From positions 29,127,308 through 29,191,307 of the forward strand of contig CM069603.1 of the NCBI GenBank assembly GCA_035771175.1: 64,000 nt of DNA, given 5' to 3'. The notes under the pieces were generated by a model. That model saw only the letters and a program-made list of their open reading frames with translations, made no database searches and was not told where the DNA came from. This document shows, one piece after another, positions 59,401 through 64,000 of this stretch. This DNA is from Paratinospora sagittata. Lineage: Eukaryota > Streptophyta > Magnoliopsida > Ranunculales > Menispermaceae. Position 1 is the first letter of the stretch. Every line of letters starts with the position of its first letter. Made by a program: the position numbers and the translations under genes.

Positions 59401-60867
59401 GTCAATAATCTCAATCCGATTTTGAGAAAACCATAGTTTACGAAAGGGTTTTAATTGATGATTCAGACCAAAATTAACATTATCATCGTATAGTAAATCA
59501 AGAAAGTCCAAAGTTATTTCTCTTTCCCCAAGGTGATTTTCTCTTTCCCCTTCAGTTTACCTACTATGGTACTAAAGTGAATATGATCTCCACCATACAT
59601 AATGGTTTAGCTACTGCACAGAAATGCATGCAGTTATTGATAGATAAAAGAATACAACATTCCATGTGAGCTCCATCTACCAAATTTAATACAAATGATA
59701 TAAATGTAAAAGGTTAACTAAGACCTAAAAACAAATACTGCCCGACTCAATTTCTACTCAATGACTCAATCATTTTTCAGTTAGTTTTGTTTCTTTACCA
59801 CCATATTAGAGCAAAACCAAGAATCTGATATTGGCCAATAGCTCAATTAGAAGAAACAAAAAGAAAAGGGTGAGCTTAACTCAATTCAACTAAGCCTTTT
59901 TTCAGCACTACACGAGCTTGGCTACATAAATTTGCTTTCTCCACTCCGCCCTAGGTCAACATTTAAATTACAAATAGTTATATTTTTCTTAATTTTTTCT
60001 GTCCATGTTATTTTAGGTCTTCCTCTACCTTTATTTGTCCAAACCACCTTAATTAGTTTTCTCTCATTTTATCTTCAATTGAGGCTATTCATACCTTTCC
60101 TCAAATATGTTTATTTCTAATTCTATCTTTTTATGTTTTACCACATATCCATCTTAACATACTCATTCCCATTTCACTTACTTTGTTCATATGTTATTTC
60201 TTTATTGCCCAACATTCTAATCCATATAGCATAGCCGGCCTAATAGTGGTTTTATAAGATTTTTCTTTCAACTTCAATGGGATGCGTCTTTCATGTAATA
60301 CTCCAAAGCCACTCCAATATTTAACTCATCTTGTTTTAACTCTATGATTCTTATCCTTGCCTATTTTACCTTCTTGATGAATAATAGATCCCCAATACCT
60401 AGAATTTTCAATCTTTAGTATCTGTTAGCTTTCAATCGTCACTATCTCTTCATTTGTATTTGTACTCCCACTAAAATTAGATTTAATGTATTCAATTTTA
60501 GCCCTACTAATCTTGAACCCTTTGAATTCTAGAGCCTTTTGTTGAACCTCTAGCTTAGCATTTACTCTAGATTTAGTCCTACCATATATGTTATAAATTA
60601 TGTATCAGCAATTCAACATATATAACTGTCCCAGGAAAGATGGTCCGAGCAGCTAGAAATATTTGAAATAGTAAAAACTTTAGCATGTAATAGTAGTACT
60701 CTACACTCTCAAGAATCAAGATAAGGTCACAGGAAAATAAATTTACCAACAGAAAGAAAATATATAAAATATTTAACATTGAAGCCTTTGGAAGTACCTT
60801 AGAAGGGTGAGGCAACATTGCAGCACCGGAAGAAAGAAAAAATCTAGGTGTTGAAGTTTCCATATCC
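35318..60867 (-). CDS. Protein phosphatase 2C, BIPP2C1/PP2C62 type (C-terminal 258 residues; 5' exons beyond window)
   Basis: Six exons on the minus strand join in frame with GT-AG introns: 60867-60798, 51307-51220, 39126-38957, 37010-36867, 36710-36582, 35491-35318. Together they encode the whole PP2C catalytic domain of the SpoIIE-like plant subgroup: [99 protein letters not shown] and [10 protein letters not shown]. Acidic metal-binding positions (GED, ADG, TDG, LDD) are present, so an active Mg/Mn-dependent Ser/Thr phosphatase is expected. Rice BIPP2C1 and Arabidopsis At4g33500 are the closest by memory. The introns 38956-37011, 51219-39127 and 60797-51308 measure about 1.9, 12.1 and 9.5 kb; the latter two are filled with transposons. 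The first exon here begins mid-codon after an acceptor, and no N-terminal exon was found up to 64000. No stops or frameshifts in the exons. Confidence 0.9.
35492..36581 (-). other. PP2C intron (last)
   Basis: About 1.1 kb. Holds a (TA)n tract near 36125-36146 and the foldback at 36174-36231. No other feature. Confidence 0.8.
36174..36231. repeat. Foldback in a PP2C intron
   Basis: Arms AGTCCCTTGGATCATCCTAG (36174 on) and CTAGGATCCAAGGGACT (ending 36231) pair with one 3-nt bulge. Flanked by TA-rich microsatellites on both sides, as if a small MITE inserted in TA repeats. Confidence 0.6.
36582..36710 (-). CDS. PP2C exon with the TDG motif
   Basis: 43 codons, phase 0 at both ends: [27 protein letters not shown], ending in LKPK before GTACTG. 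Carries a metal-binding aspartate. Confidence 0.93.
36867..37010 (-). CDS. PP2C exon with the GDSGF motif
   Basis: 48 codons, phase 0 at both ends: [18 protein letters not shown], then [18 protein letters not shown] before GTAACA. Confidence 0.93.
37118..37211. repeat. 47-bp tandem duplication
   Basis: Two adjacent units, 37118-37164 and 37165-37211, each starting CGAGATGGTTTTCAACAAAA and ending GTTAGCTGCTTGCT. They differ at one base by eye, so the duplication is recent. Confidence 0.92.
38260..38590 (-). pseudogene. LINE reverse-transcriptase tail remnant inside a PP2C intron
   Basis: The minus strand reads, with stops, TIR-AMRYXIE-like, then [19 protein letters not shown] and [14 protein letters not shown]. 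This matches the C-terminal RT block also seen at 19625-20075 and 59925-60590. Degenerate. Confidence 0.55.
38957..39126 (-). CDS. PP2C exon with the SPGSST motif
   Basis: Starts with GG, completing a Gly codon begun in the exon at 51220. Encodes [16 protein letters not shown] through [12 protein letters not shown] and VLVGYFDGQ before GTTGGT. 170 nt. Its acceptor is only 98 bp from the TRIM element starting at 39225. Confidence 0.93.
39260..39510 (-). repeat. Truncated 3' LTR of the nested Ty3/gypsy element
   Basis: Matches 44754-45011 of the other LTR (shared AAAAGGGTTTTTGAAAGAAA, TATTTAAGCAAAAACAATTA, CGCACATACACTTGTCG). The last 16 bp of the full LTR are missing where the deletion joins it to integrase sequence. 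Confidence 0.85.
39511..39678 (-). pseudogene. Integrase core, first part, truncated (nested Ty3/gypsy)
   Basis: Reads [20 protein letters not shown] with the first catalytic Asp, then [15 protein letters not shown] and a decayed [12 protein letters not shown], then stops at the deletion. The second Asp and the Glu are lost. Its N-terminal continuation lies beyond the hAT-like element, at 40661-40889. Confidence 0.8.
39679..40652. mobile_element. hAT-like non-autonomous element of a GAGGC-rich family, inserted in integrase
   Basis: Begins TATTGTCTTAAAAAGCG (after removal of the CACTA MITE) and ends TTTTTTAAACCTTG; both ends are followed inward by dense GAGGC/GCCTC words. Flanked by GCTGCAGC (39671-39678) and GTTGTAGC (40653-40660), an 8-bp duplication with two C-to-T changes. 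Removing the element and one copy rejoins the integrase frame (IGLLQPLPIP), which supports the boundaries. Contains a 28-bp perfect palindrome at 39898-39925. No transposase. Confidence 0.78.
39681..39820. mobile_element. CACTA MITE (140 bp) nested in the hAT-like element
   Basis: Perfect 12-bp inverted ends CACTACAAGAAA / TTTCTTGTAGTG and a 3-bp target duplication CTA (39678-39680 and 39821-39823), the hallmark of CACTA/En-Spm elements. It sits two bases inside the hAT-like end. No coding. Confidence 0.92.
40661..40889 (-). pseudogene. Integrase zinc-binding region (nested Ty3/gypsy)
   Basis: Encodes [20 protein letters not shown] and [13 protein letters not shown], the HH part of the HHCC finger. 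The CC part is disturbed. Continues at 39678 after removal of the hAT-like element. Confidence 0.8.
41165..42419 (-). pseudogene. Reverse transcriptase and RNase H (nested Ty3/gypsy)
   Basis: [19 protein letters not shown] (42419-42231), [50 protein letters not shown], then a damaged catalytic loop reading YDMLVYN where the family has FFDDILVYS. Then [15 protein letters not shown] and [13 protein letters not shown]. RNase [43 protein letters not shown]. At least four frame segments. Non-functional. Confidence 0.87.
42420..43101. mobile_element. hAT-like non-autonomous element (CGGTTCGGTTT-rich), inserted between protease and RT
   Basis: Inverted ends TAGGGGTGTGCA and (reverse complement of right end) TAAGGGTGTTCA. 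Subterminal arrays of CGGTTCGGTT on one side and AACCGAACCGAA on both. Flanks ACCTCCAA (42412-42419) and ACCAACAA (43102-43109) match at 6 of 8 positions, fitting an old 8-bp duplication. 682 bp, no transposase. Confidence 0.78.
43188..43722 (-). pseudogene. Protease and zinc knuckle (nested Ty3/gypsy)
   Basis: Zinc knuckle [17 protein letters not shown] at 43722 downward lacks the last Cys (Lys instead). Protease frame 43565-43188 begins [20 protein letters not shown]; the catalytic triplet normally D-S-G is D-C-G. Followed by [13 protein letters not shown]. Decayed. Confidence 0.83.
43930..44700 (-). pseudogene. Gag (nested Ty3/gypsy)
   Basis: Readable pieces in several frames: [18 protein letters not shown] near 44600, [20 protein letters not shown] and [19 protein letters not shown] (44351 downward), and [20 protein letters not shown] with [10 protein letters not shown] (44100-44032). 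This matches the retrotransposon gag of RT/INT-type gypsy elements. Confidence 0.83.
44754..45027 (-). repeat. 5' LTR of the nested Ty3/gypsy element
   Basis: 274 bp, TG...CA on the minus strand (TGATAAGCCACC ... CTATCA). A PBS-like TGTATCAAAGGACTCG follows at 44743-44728 on the minus strand. Right flank ACCTT. Confidence 0.85.
45361..45593 (+). mobile_element. SINE with 11-bp target duplications
   Basis: Body 45372-45582, flanked by perfect TCTAACATCAG (45361-45371 and 45583-45593). The tRNA-like head has an A-box-like GTTGGTGCAGTTGGTAAAGA and B-box-like GGTTCAAGGTTCAACTC. It ends in a run of 13-14 A's. About 195 bp plus tail. Sits in the 12-kb PP2C intron, antisense to the gene. Confidence 0.88.
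45670..45716. repeat. Perfect 21-bp inverted repeat with 5-nt loop
   Basis: Arms 45670-45690 (CAGAAAAGGCAAGAGACCCA plus C) and 45696-45716, no mismatch, loop TAATT. Not in any recognised element. As RNA it would form a 21-bp perfect hairpin. Confidence 0.9.
45885..47190 (+). mobile_element. Tat-like Ty3/gypsy fragment (5' LTR, PBS, RT start)
   Basis: LTR end at 46658, preceded by ACTATAAAAAGGGACC (46399-46414), a TATA region, and an unusually GC-rich U3 full of GGCCGAGG/CCTCGGCC words (45950-46260). PBS-like TGACATCGTCTGTGGGGA (46661-46678) resembles TTGGCGCCGTCTGTGGGGA of the Tat group. After a short broken gag start the sequence jumps to [53 protein letters not shown], then [23 protein letters not shown]. 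No 3' LTR found. The LTR start is approximate. Confidence 0.78.
46845..47190 (+). pseudogene. RT N-terminal part of the Tat-like fragment
   Basis: Open at 46845-47081 ([20 protein letters not shown] ... [12 protein letters not shown]), then a frame change, then [16 protein letters not shown] and [11 protein letters not shown] to about 47170. The catalytic DD region is not present. Confidence 0.8.
47200..48374 (-). repeat. 3' LTR of a minus-strand Ty3/gypsy (chromovirus) fragment
   Basis: Starts on the minus strand TGATATAGGATGCG right after a purine tract AGAGGGGGAT, itself just downstream of the chromodomain frame at 48372-48671. A TATA box (CTATAAATAGAGG, minus, 47463-47475) supports the orientation. 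Includes a tandem array at 47482-47727. The left end is approximate. Confidence 0.65.
47482..47727. repeat. Five tandem copies of a 48-50-bp unit in the LTR
   Basis: Each unit contains GTGAATTTC(C/T)C, TTTTGCCCTTGGACTTTT and ATATTTCCTA. Copies diverge at roughly one base in six. Lies downstream of the LTR TATA box on the minus strand, so it would be transcribed. Confidence 0.85.
48375..48671 (-). pseudogene. Chromodomain-type C-terminus of a Ty3/gypsy polyprotein
   Basis: Reads [48 protein letters not shown] and SSFQPEGD. This is the chromodomain end of Reina-like chromoviruses (GGFQ.YLVKWKGRP...TW motif); the usual W-K pair in 'VKWKGRP' is degraded to ATNRGRP. Only this tail of pol remains, directly upstream of PPT and LTR. 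Confidence 0.72.
48750..49380 (+). pseudogene. Fragment with 'putative plant transposon protein' domain
   Basis: Frame pieces [14 protein letters not shown] and [17 protein letters not shown] (about 48790-48920), then after frame changes an open stretch 48982-49380 with [26 protein letters not shown] and [20 protein letters not shown] followed by [11 protein letters not shown]. The pattern matches the plant-transposon-associated domain often found next to gypsy/MuDR elements (PF20167 from memory). No catalytic function known. Confidence 0.6.
49381..50147. other. Unassigned; possible LTR near 50090-50130
   Basis: The minus strand has TCTCTATAAATAGAGTTGAG at about 50112-50131, an LTR- or promoter-like TATA context. 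No ORF or partner LTR recognised. Confidence 0.35.
50148..50704 (+). mobile_element. Au-type SINE with 15-bp target duplications, split by an insertion
   Basis: SINE parts 50163-50262 (GAGCCTTGGCGCAATGATAA..., B-box-like ATCACGGGTTGTTCGAGTTG) and 50597-50689 (AAGGTTACATACAATAGACC ... CGGGCTGCCTTC). Together about 190 bp and close to Au SINE wording. Flanked by perfect ATTATTTTATTATTT (50148-50162 and 50690-50704). Between the halves lies the insertion 50263-50596. Confidence 0.88.
50263..50596 (+). mobile_element. 334-bp insertion in the Au SINE, probable small solo LTR
   Basis: Flanked by GTAAG (50258-50262 and 50597-50601), present once in the uninterrupted SINE, so a true 5-bp target duplication. 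The sequence runs from TAATGTAG to GCTGCATCA and has a pyrimidine-rich 3' part (50505-50585) like the end of copia or TRIM LTRs. No ORF. The first bases are not the canonical TG. Confidence 0.72.
50815..50875 (+). pseudogene. Short LINE RT scrap
   Basis: Reads [18 protein letters not shown], the same RT-tail motif as in the other LINE remnants here. Only about 60 bp. Confidence 0.5.
51220..51307 (-). CDS. PP2C exon with the GGED and ADG motifs
   Basis: Follows acceptor CAG (51310-51308). Encodes [18 protein letters not shown] then [12 protein letters not shown], ending one base into a Gly codon before GTACTC. 88 nt. Stranded between the two giant introns, 12.1 kb from the next exon and 9.5 kb from the previous one, yet unmutated at all motif positions. 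Confidence 0.92.
51575..51753 (+). mobile_element. SINE related to the Au type
   Basis: Body 51582-51746: GGTGGCCTTGGTGTAATGGT (A-box region), CATAGGTTCAAATTC (B-box region), then GGCAGGAGTTTCATCCATTG and GGTGCGCCAT. Flanked by AATACTT (51575-51581 and 51747-51753). Lies about 270 bp upstream of the PP2C exon at 51307-51220. Confidence 0.78.
51754..52117. other. Intron sequence, nothing recognised
   Basis: AT-rich, no element recognised. Confidence 0.4.
52118..52264. repeat. Direct duplication, about 70-75-bp units
   Basis: The word ATGAGAAATAATTGTTTCGT starts both units (52118 and 52194), followed in each by TTTTATTATG and a TTATTACTA stretch. The word AAAGCATCAAAT (about 52180) recurs inverted near 52278. 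Confidence 0.8.
52514..53408 (-). mobile_element. LINE 3' end (zf-RVT region and C-terminus), 5'-truncated
   Basis: Minus strand: [55 protein letters not shown] and CPLC form the zinc-binding reverse-transcriptase domain. A second frame has [19 protein letters not shown] to NWDSCLY and stop. A 10-A tail (T's at 52514-52523) ends the element. One frameshift near 53050. The 5' end abuts the copia fragment at 53409. Confidence 0.85.
53454..55289 (+). pseudogene. Copia pol (RT and RNase H), element 1
   Basis: Nearly intact: [70 protein letters not shown], catalytic [63 protein letters not shown], then RNase [35 protein letters not shown] and [13 protein letters not shown]. Only two stops: at 53754-53756 and at 54906-54908 (a TAG where element 2 has TGG Trp). 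Confidence 0.92.
55307..55558 (+). repeat. 3' LTR of copia element 1
   Basis: 252 bp, TGTTGTGGAG...TTACAACA. Its last 100 bp (TTCTCCCGTGGACGTAGGCC, AACCACGTTA) match the LTR of element 2 but the first 150 bp do not. Confidence 0.88.
55559..58719 (+). pseudogene. Copia pol (integrase, RT, RNase H), element 2
   Basis: Pre-integrase: [39 protein letters not shown]. Integrase DDE in [19 protein letters not shown] and [11 protein letters not shown] (three frames). Then [74 protein letters not shown]. RNase [34 protein letters not shown]. Breaks at about 56142, 57000, 57290, 58402 and 58430. Catalytic YVDD is kept. Confidence 0.9.
58727..58973 (+). repeat. 3' LTR of copia element 2
   Basis: 247 bp, TGTTGCGGAG...TTACAACA. 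The 3' part matches the LTR of element 1; the 5' part has different sequence of similar length. Confidence 0.87.
58979..59286 (+). mobile_element. 5'-truncated non-LTR insertion with 18-bp target duplication
   Basis: Perfect TTTTACAAAGCTTCTACA at 58979-58996 and 59269-59286. Between them 272 bp ending in an A-rich tail (TTTAAAAAAATATATATATA). No domain readable; the truncation, tail and long duplication fit LINE-type target-primed insertion. It sits 5 bp outside the copia LTR. Confidence 0.8.
59287..59924. other. PP2C intron sequence, nothing recognised
   Basis: AT-rich, no ORF or repeat recognised. Confidence 0.4.
59925..60590 (-). pseudogene. LINE reverse-transcriptase 3' remnant in a PP2C intron
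   Basis: The minus strand reads, with stops, [54 protein letters not shown] and LRWFGQI, preceded by [19 protein letters not shown] RT wording. Same domain block as at 19625-20075. Its 5' end lies about 200 bp from the PP2C exon at 60798. Confidence 0.72.
60798..60867 (-). CDS. PP2C exon starting the catalytic domain
   Basis: Acceptor TAG at 60870-60868, then one base completing a codon, [20 protein letters not shown] and PSK, ending in phase 0 before GTACTT. 70 nt. The next codon is at 51307, giving ...PSK-AFTGGED, as in the family (PSKVLTGGED). The preceding exon is outside the window. Confidence 0.88.
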
Positions 60868-61090
60868 CTATGATTGACAATAGGAACAATGTGAAACAGA
60901 TGCAACTAGTCATTAAGAATCCACAAATACAATCAAGAAGCATTACAAGATTATATACATAGCATATTTTAAGCTTCTATTTCTGGTTAATTTTTTTTGA
61001 CAAGACAATTTTTTTTTTTTTTTGACAAGATATATTTCTAGTTAATCAGTAGATATCATATCAAGAATCCAAGATATTAAAAATCAACAA
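60868..61090 (-). other. Start of a further PP2C intron
   Basis: T-rich tracts near 60992 and 61012. No exon recognised from here to 64000, so the upstream intron is at least 3.1 kb. Confidence 0.45.
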
Positions 61091-61905
61091 ATCTATGACA
61101 AAACAAGCTTTTTGAAAATATGTTGATTCTTAGGAAAAATGAGTTTGATCAATTCGTTTAGGTACTTTCAAATGAATTTCAAACTATTTGAATGTTTTTC
61201 AAAGTTTTTGATTTGATCTGAAAAGTACAAAATATGTTTTCGATTTAATCGGATTTCAAATATTGAAAAATAAAAAAAATCATGTTAAGTGTCTATGGGG
61301 ATGCTGATAGAGGTTTAGGACGCTAATGCAGTGGCCAGTAATTTAATATCGAGCCAGCACTGTAGGACACTACCTCTCTATCAGGACGCTACTAGTTTCT
61401 GGAAACGCTTAACCATGTTTTTATGTTGGACACTGATACGTGATTAGTGCCATCCCTGTCATTCAATCTGTGAGGACGCTAATGCAGACTAGCGCCCTTC
61501 ATGAGCTAACTAAGAACAACTTGATTTCCAAGTTGACAACGTTTCAGGATGCTACTATTGCATTAGGACGCTACTACGAGACTTCACTTGTTTCACGCAT
61601 CTACGCAGTAGCTTGCTCATGCTGTTTCAGGATGCTAATGCAAGGCATGCCAGAAAATCTGACATTGTCATTGCAACAGCCTGAAAAATATGATTTCTAA
61701 ATCAATTGCCATTTTCGTGTAAATTGAATTGAATCAGAATATTGTGGTAAAACCGAACTTACCATTGCGTGAAAGATTTGAGTCGTTTGACTCCACAAAT
61801 TAACTCACTTTTTTAGTGGTCTCAAGAATTCAAAGAATATTGTTTTGGCGCAATATGTGTTTATAACTGTTCAACTTCAACGAGATTGAAGAGTGTATTG
61901 GCCCA
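61091..61905 (+). repeat. Probable copia (Sirevirus-like) LTR fragment with repeated GGACGCTA words
   Basis: T-rich DNA like the U3 at 23700-24000 precedes a cluster (61300-61640) where AGGACGCTA(A/C) or AGGATGCTA occurs about seven times. No ORF of substance (61440-61700 shows no domain). Orientation and ends uncertain. Confidence 0.45.
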
Positions 61906-62410
61906 GATAATAGTCAAAGAGGGGGGTGAATTGGAATATAAAAGATTTTTCAAACCTTAAAGGAACCAAATTGGAAAGATAAAAACACAAATTAAAAGTG
62001 CAAGAAATAAATAATGGACACAACGGTTTATAGTGGTTCGGCACCAAACGCCTACCTCCATTACCTAATTTCCTCAATTATGATTTTTCAAACTCACTAA
62101 CTTGATCCAACTTACCGGGTGTGAATCAAATCATTACACTTGATTCACTTATAGGTGTGAATCCTACCGTTATACTTGATTCAACTTATGGGTGTGAATC
62201 CAACCGTTACCTCTTGATTCACTAGCGGGTGTGAATCCAACCGTTGCAAGACCTTGAAGATTTCCTATATGGAATCTTACCGAATTGGCAACCTATCCAA
62301 TGTACCCTTCCAATATTACAAAAGTATAATGTGAAGCTTACAAATTGGAAATGAATACCTCCTTTGAATAATAAGCCAATCATGATAAAAATGAAGTGCA
62401 AGCTCTAATT
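61906..62410 (-). repeat. Sirevirus-like LTR 3' part with tandem GGTGTGAATC units
   Basis: The minus strand ends with CCAATTCACCCCCCTCTTTG, the usual copia LTR end word, as at 23146-23160. TATAGTGGTTCGGCACCAAA (62029-62048) is another family word. Between 62097 and 62260 four units of about 40-48 bp repeat TTGATTCA...GGTGTGAATCCAACCGTT. Confidence 0.65.
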
Positions 62411-64000
62411 GTCACAACTCCCTCCATAGGGTGATGTCATGACCGGCACAAAATACTATATACGTTGTACCTAGATGTATATAATACCTTGTCAGCCTCT
62501 TCCTTTAAGAAAATACAAAAAATTCACTAAAACTTTTCGACAGAACCTCCCCAAGGATCTGAGGTTCCACATATACCTGATAGCTACATCAAATCACAAT
62601 TCTTTACATAATCAAACCATTAACATCCACATAATATTATTCCATTCCATAATATCCACAAAACTTATCTCAAAACCATACTCCTGTATCATTGTCATTT
62701 ATACATTCAAGTCCTCATATCATTCACATAAGACACTTTCATTTATGTACAACTCACTAACCATTATAAACATAGTTTAGTGTTATATCCATATACATAT
62801 TCAAAATAAAATTTCATATATCCCTCTCCCTGTACACATACTTACATCAACAAACCAACAGGCTCAGATCACCGTGTTGGAGCCTTGCCTTTGCCTTTGT
62901 AATTAATACATGAGCTAAAAAGGGAGTAGGGTGAGCTACAATAAGCTCAGTGAGTATTCTAGTAATGGCATTATATATGCATTCATAAGAAAACATGGCA
63001 TTTAAACATCATAATAAACCCGATATGCAATACTCATGTAAATAACCATACATGATTCAAATACATTTTTGCGCCACGATATACATATCATACAATGCAT
63101 AATAACAAATCCTCACCCTCAGGTATGTAAGTGAGTCTGTTTCCCCATTATGCATTTATAGGGAGAACCCGACTTACCAAAACATCCTCTTGATCATTCC
63201 GAGGTCTAGTCTACAAACTTTTCTCAATGGAATTGATCATATACTTTCCTTACATCGGGTAAGTTTAAGTATATTCGATATTCAAATCAAAGATTTAATG
63301 CATTCAAGAAGTAATGCAACATAAAACAATCATACATGCTAACATTTCAAAAAAAAATGCTTATATACTACAATGCCATACATAAAACCAAAATATAAAT
63401 ACTCACAACGTTTTGCTAATCTAGCTAAGTCCAATGCACTTCCTTCACACACATACTTAGCCAAAATTGCTCAATTGAACATTTTACAACACAAGCCCCT
63501 CCATTGATGTGCTGTCCAATTCATAATTTCATTAATTCTCTCCCAATTTCTCTTCAACTCAACATTGCCAATACATCCCAATCAATTTCCATTCATAAAA
63601 CACATCAAAACACATCTAAATCACCACTAATCATGCTCTCAAAAAACCTTACACAACATGGCTGGAAACACCTTTCCAACCATGAAAAATTAGTTAATTG
63701 ATCACTAATTTAACCATCAATCAACTTAGAAATGATCAAGGAATTGATTACCTTAGGTTTCAACTAGAAAATCTCACAATTCCAGCTCAAAACCCTATTT
63801 TCCAAGTTGAAGAGAGGAACAAAAACTGAAATTTCAAACCAAAAACCATGGATTCTTACCTTGAATTTGGTTGCCTTAGGGTGTTCTTCTTCTTCTTCTC
63901 TCTTTTCTCTGTTTTCTTCTAGCTTGTTCTGGTGCAAATGAGCCAATAAACTCAAATTTTGGTGTTAAGACACCTGTAAACCGCCACACCGACCTTTTTT
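62411..64000 (-). repeat. Ty3/gypsy-type LTR, running off the right edge
   Basis: Begins TGTCACAACTCCCTCC, and contains GGTGAGCTACAATAAGCTCA and GTGAGTATTC wording common in long plant gypsy LTRs, and an A/G-rich leader-like stretch (63890-63930, minus). Resembles in layout the 2.4-kb LTR at 4611-7010 but is a different family. No partner in the window. Confidence 0.5.

Noticed and set aside
62097..62260. CRISPR-like array
   Set aside because: The repeated units are adjacent, diverged tandem repeats within an LTR in a plant genome, with no unique spacers.

Overview
This is a stretch of nuclear DNA from a flowering plant, most likely a eudicot. It has GT-AG introns, a xylogen-type lipid-transfer gene, a plant-type PP2C phosphatase gene, and a dense load of plant retrotransposons (Tekay-like, Athila-like, Tat-like and other Ty3/gypsy; Sirevirus-like and other Ty1/copia; LINEs; an Au-type SINE). 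I cannot name the species. No tRNA, rRNA or CRISPR array was seen.

Only two host genes are convincing, both on the minus strand. The first (1388-3232) is a complete three-exon xylogen-like GPI-anchored lipid-transfer protein of 208 residues. The second (35318-60867, continuing past the right edge) is a PP2C phosphatase of the BIPP2C1/PP2C62 type. Its last six exons are intact and join in frame, but they are spread over 25.5 kb because two introns have grown to about 12 kb and 9.5 kb by transposon insertion.

Layout. 1-1300: AT-rich foldback repeats and a promoter-like stretch. 1388-3232: lipid-transfer gene. 4606-13367: a complete but decayed Tekay-like Ty3/gypsy element, minus strand, with perfect 5-bp target duplications. 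About 13555-19259: an internally deleted Athila-like element, plus strand. 19625-20075: LINE remnant. 22165-26819: a Sirevirus-like copia remnant whose LTR carries an antisense solo LTR of the same family. 27-35 kb: gene-free, with LINE debris and several DNA transposons or MITEs, two with clear 8-bp target duplications. 35318-39126: the last four PP2C exons.

The 39126-51220 intron holds a TRIM element interrupted by a 5.8-kb Ty3/gypsy element, itself broken by two hAT-like elements, one of which contains a CACTA MITE. It also holds a SINE with target duplications, a Tat-like fragment, a chromovirus 3' end, a plant-transposon-domain ORF, and an Au SINE split by a 334-bp insertion. The 51307-60798 intron holds a second SINE, a LINE 3' end, two joined copia elements with different LTRs, and two more LINE tails. 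61-64 kb is LTR sequence of two further families, probably inside another PP2C intron.

I see no new multi-gene system. The points of interest are how the PP2C gene has been stretched, the readable order of nested insertions, the long inverted repeat made by the antisense solo LTR, and several strong hairpins that could feed small-RNA pathways. Everything was read by eye; identities and ages were not computed.
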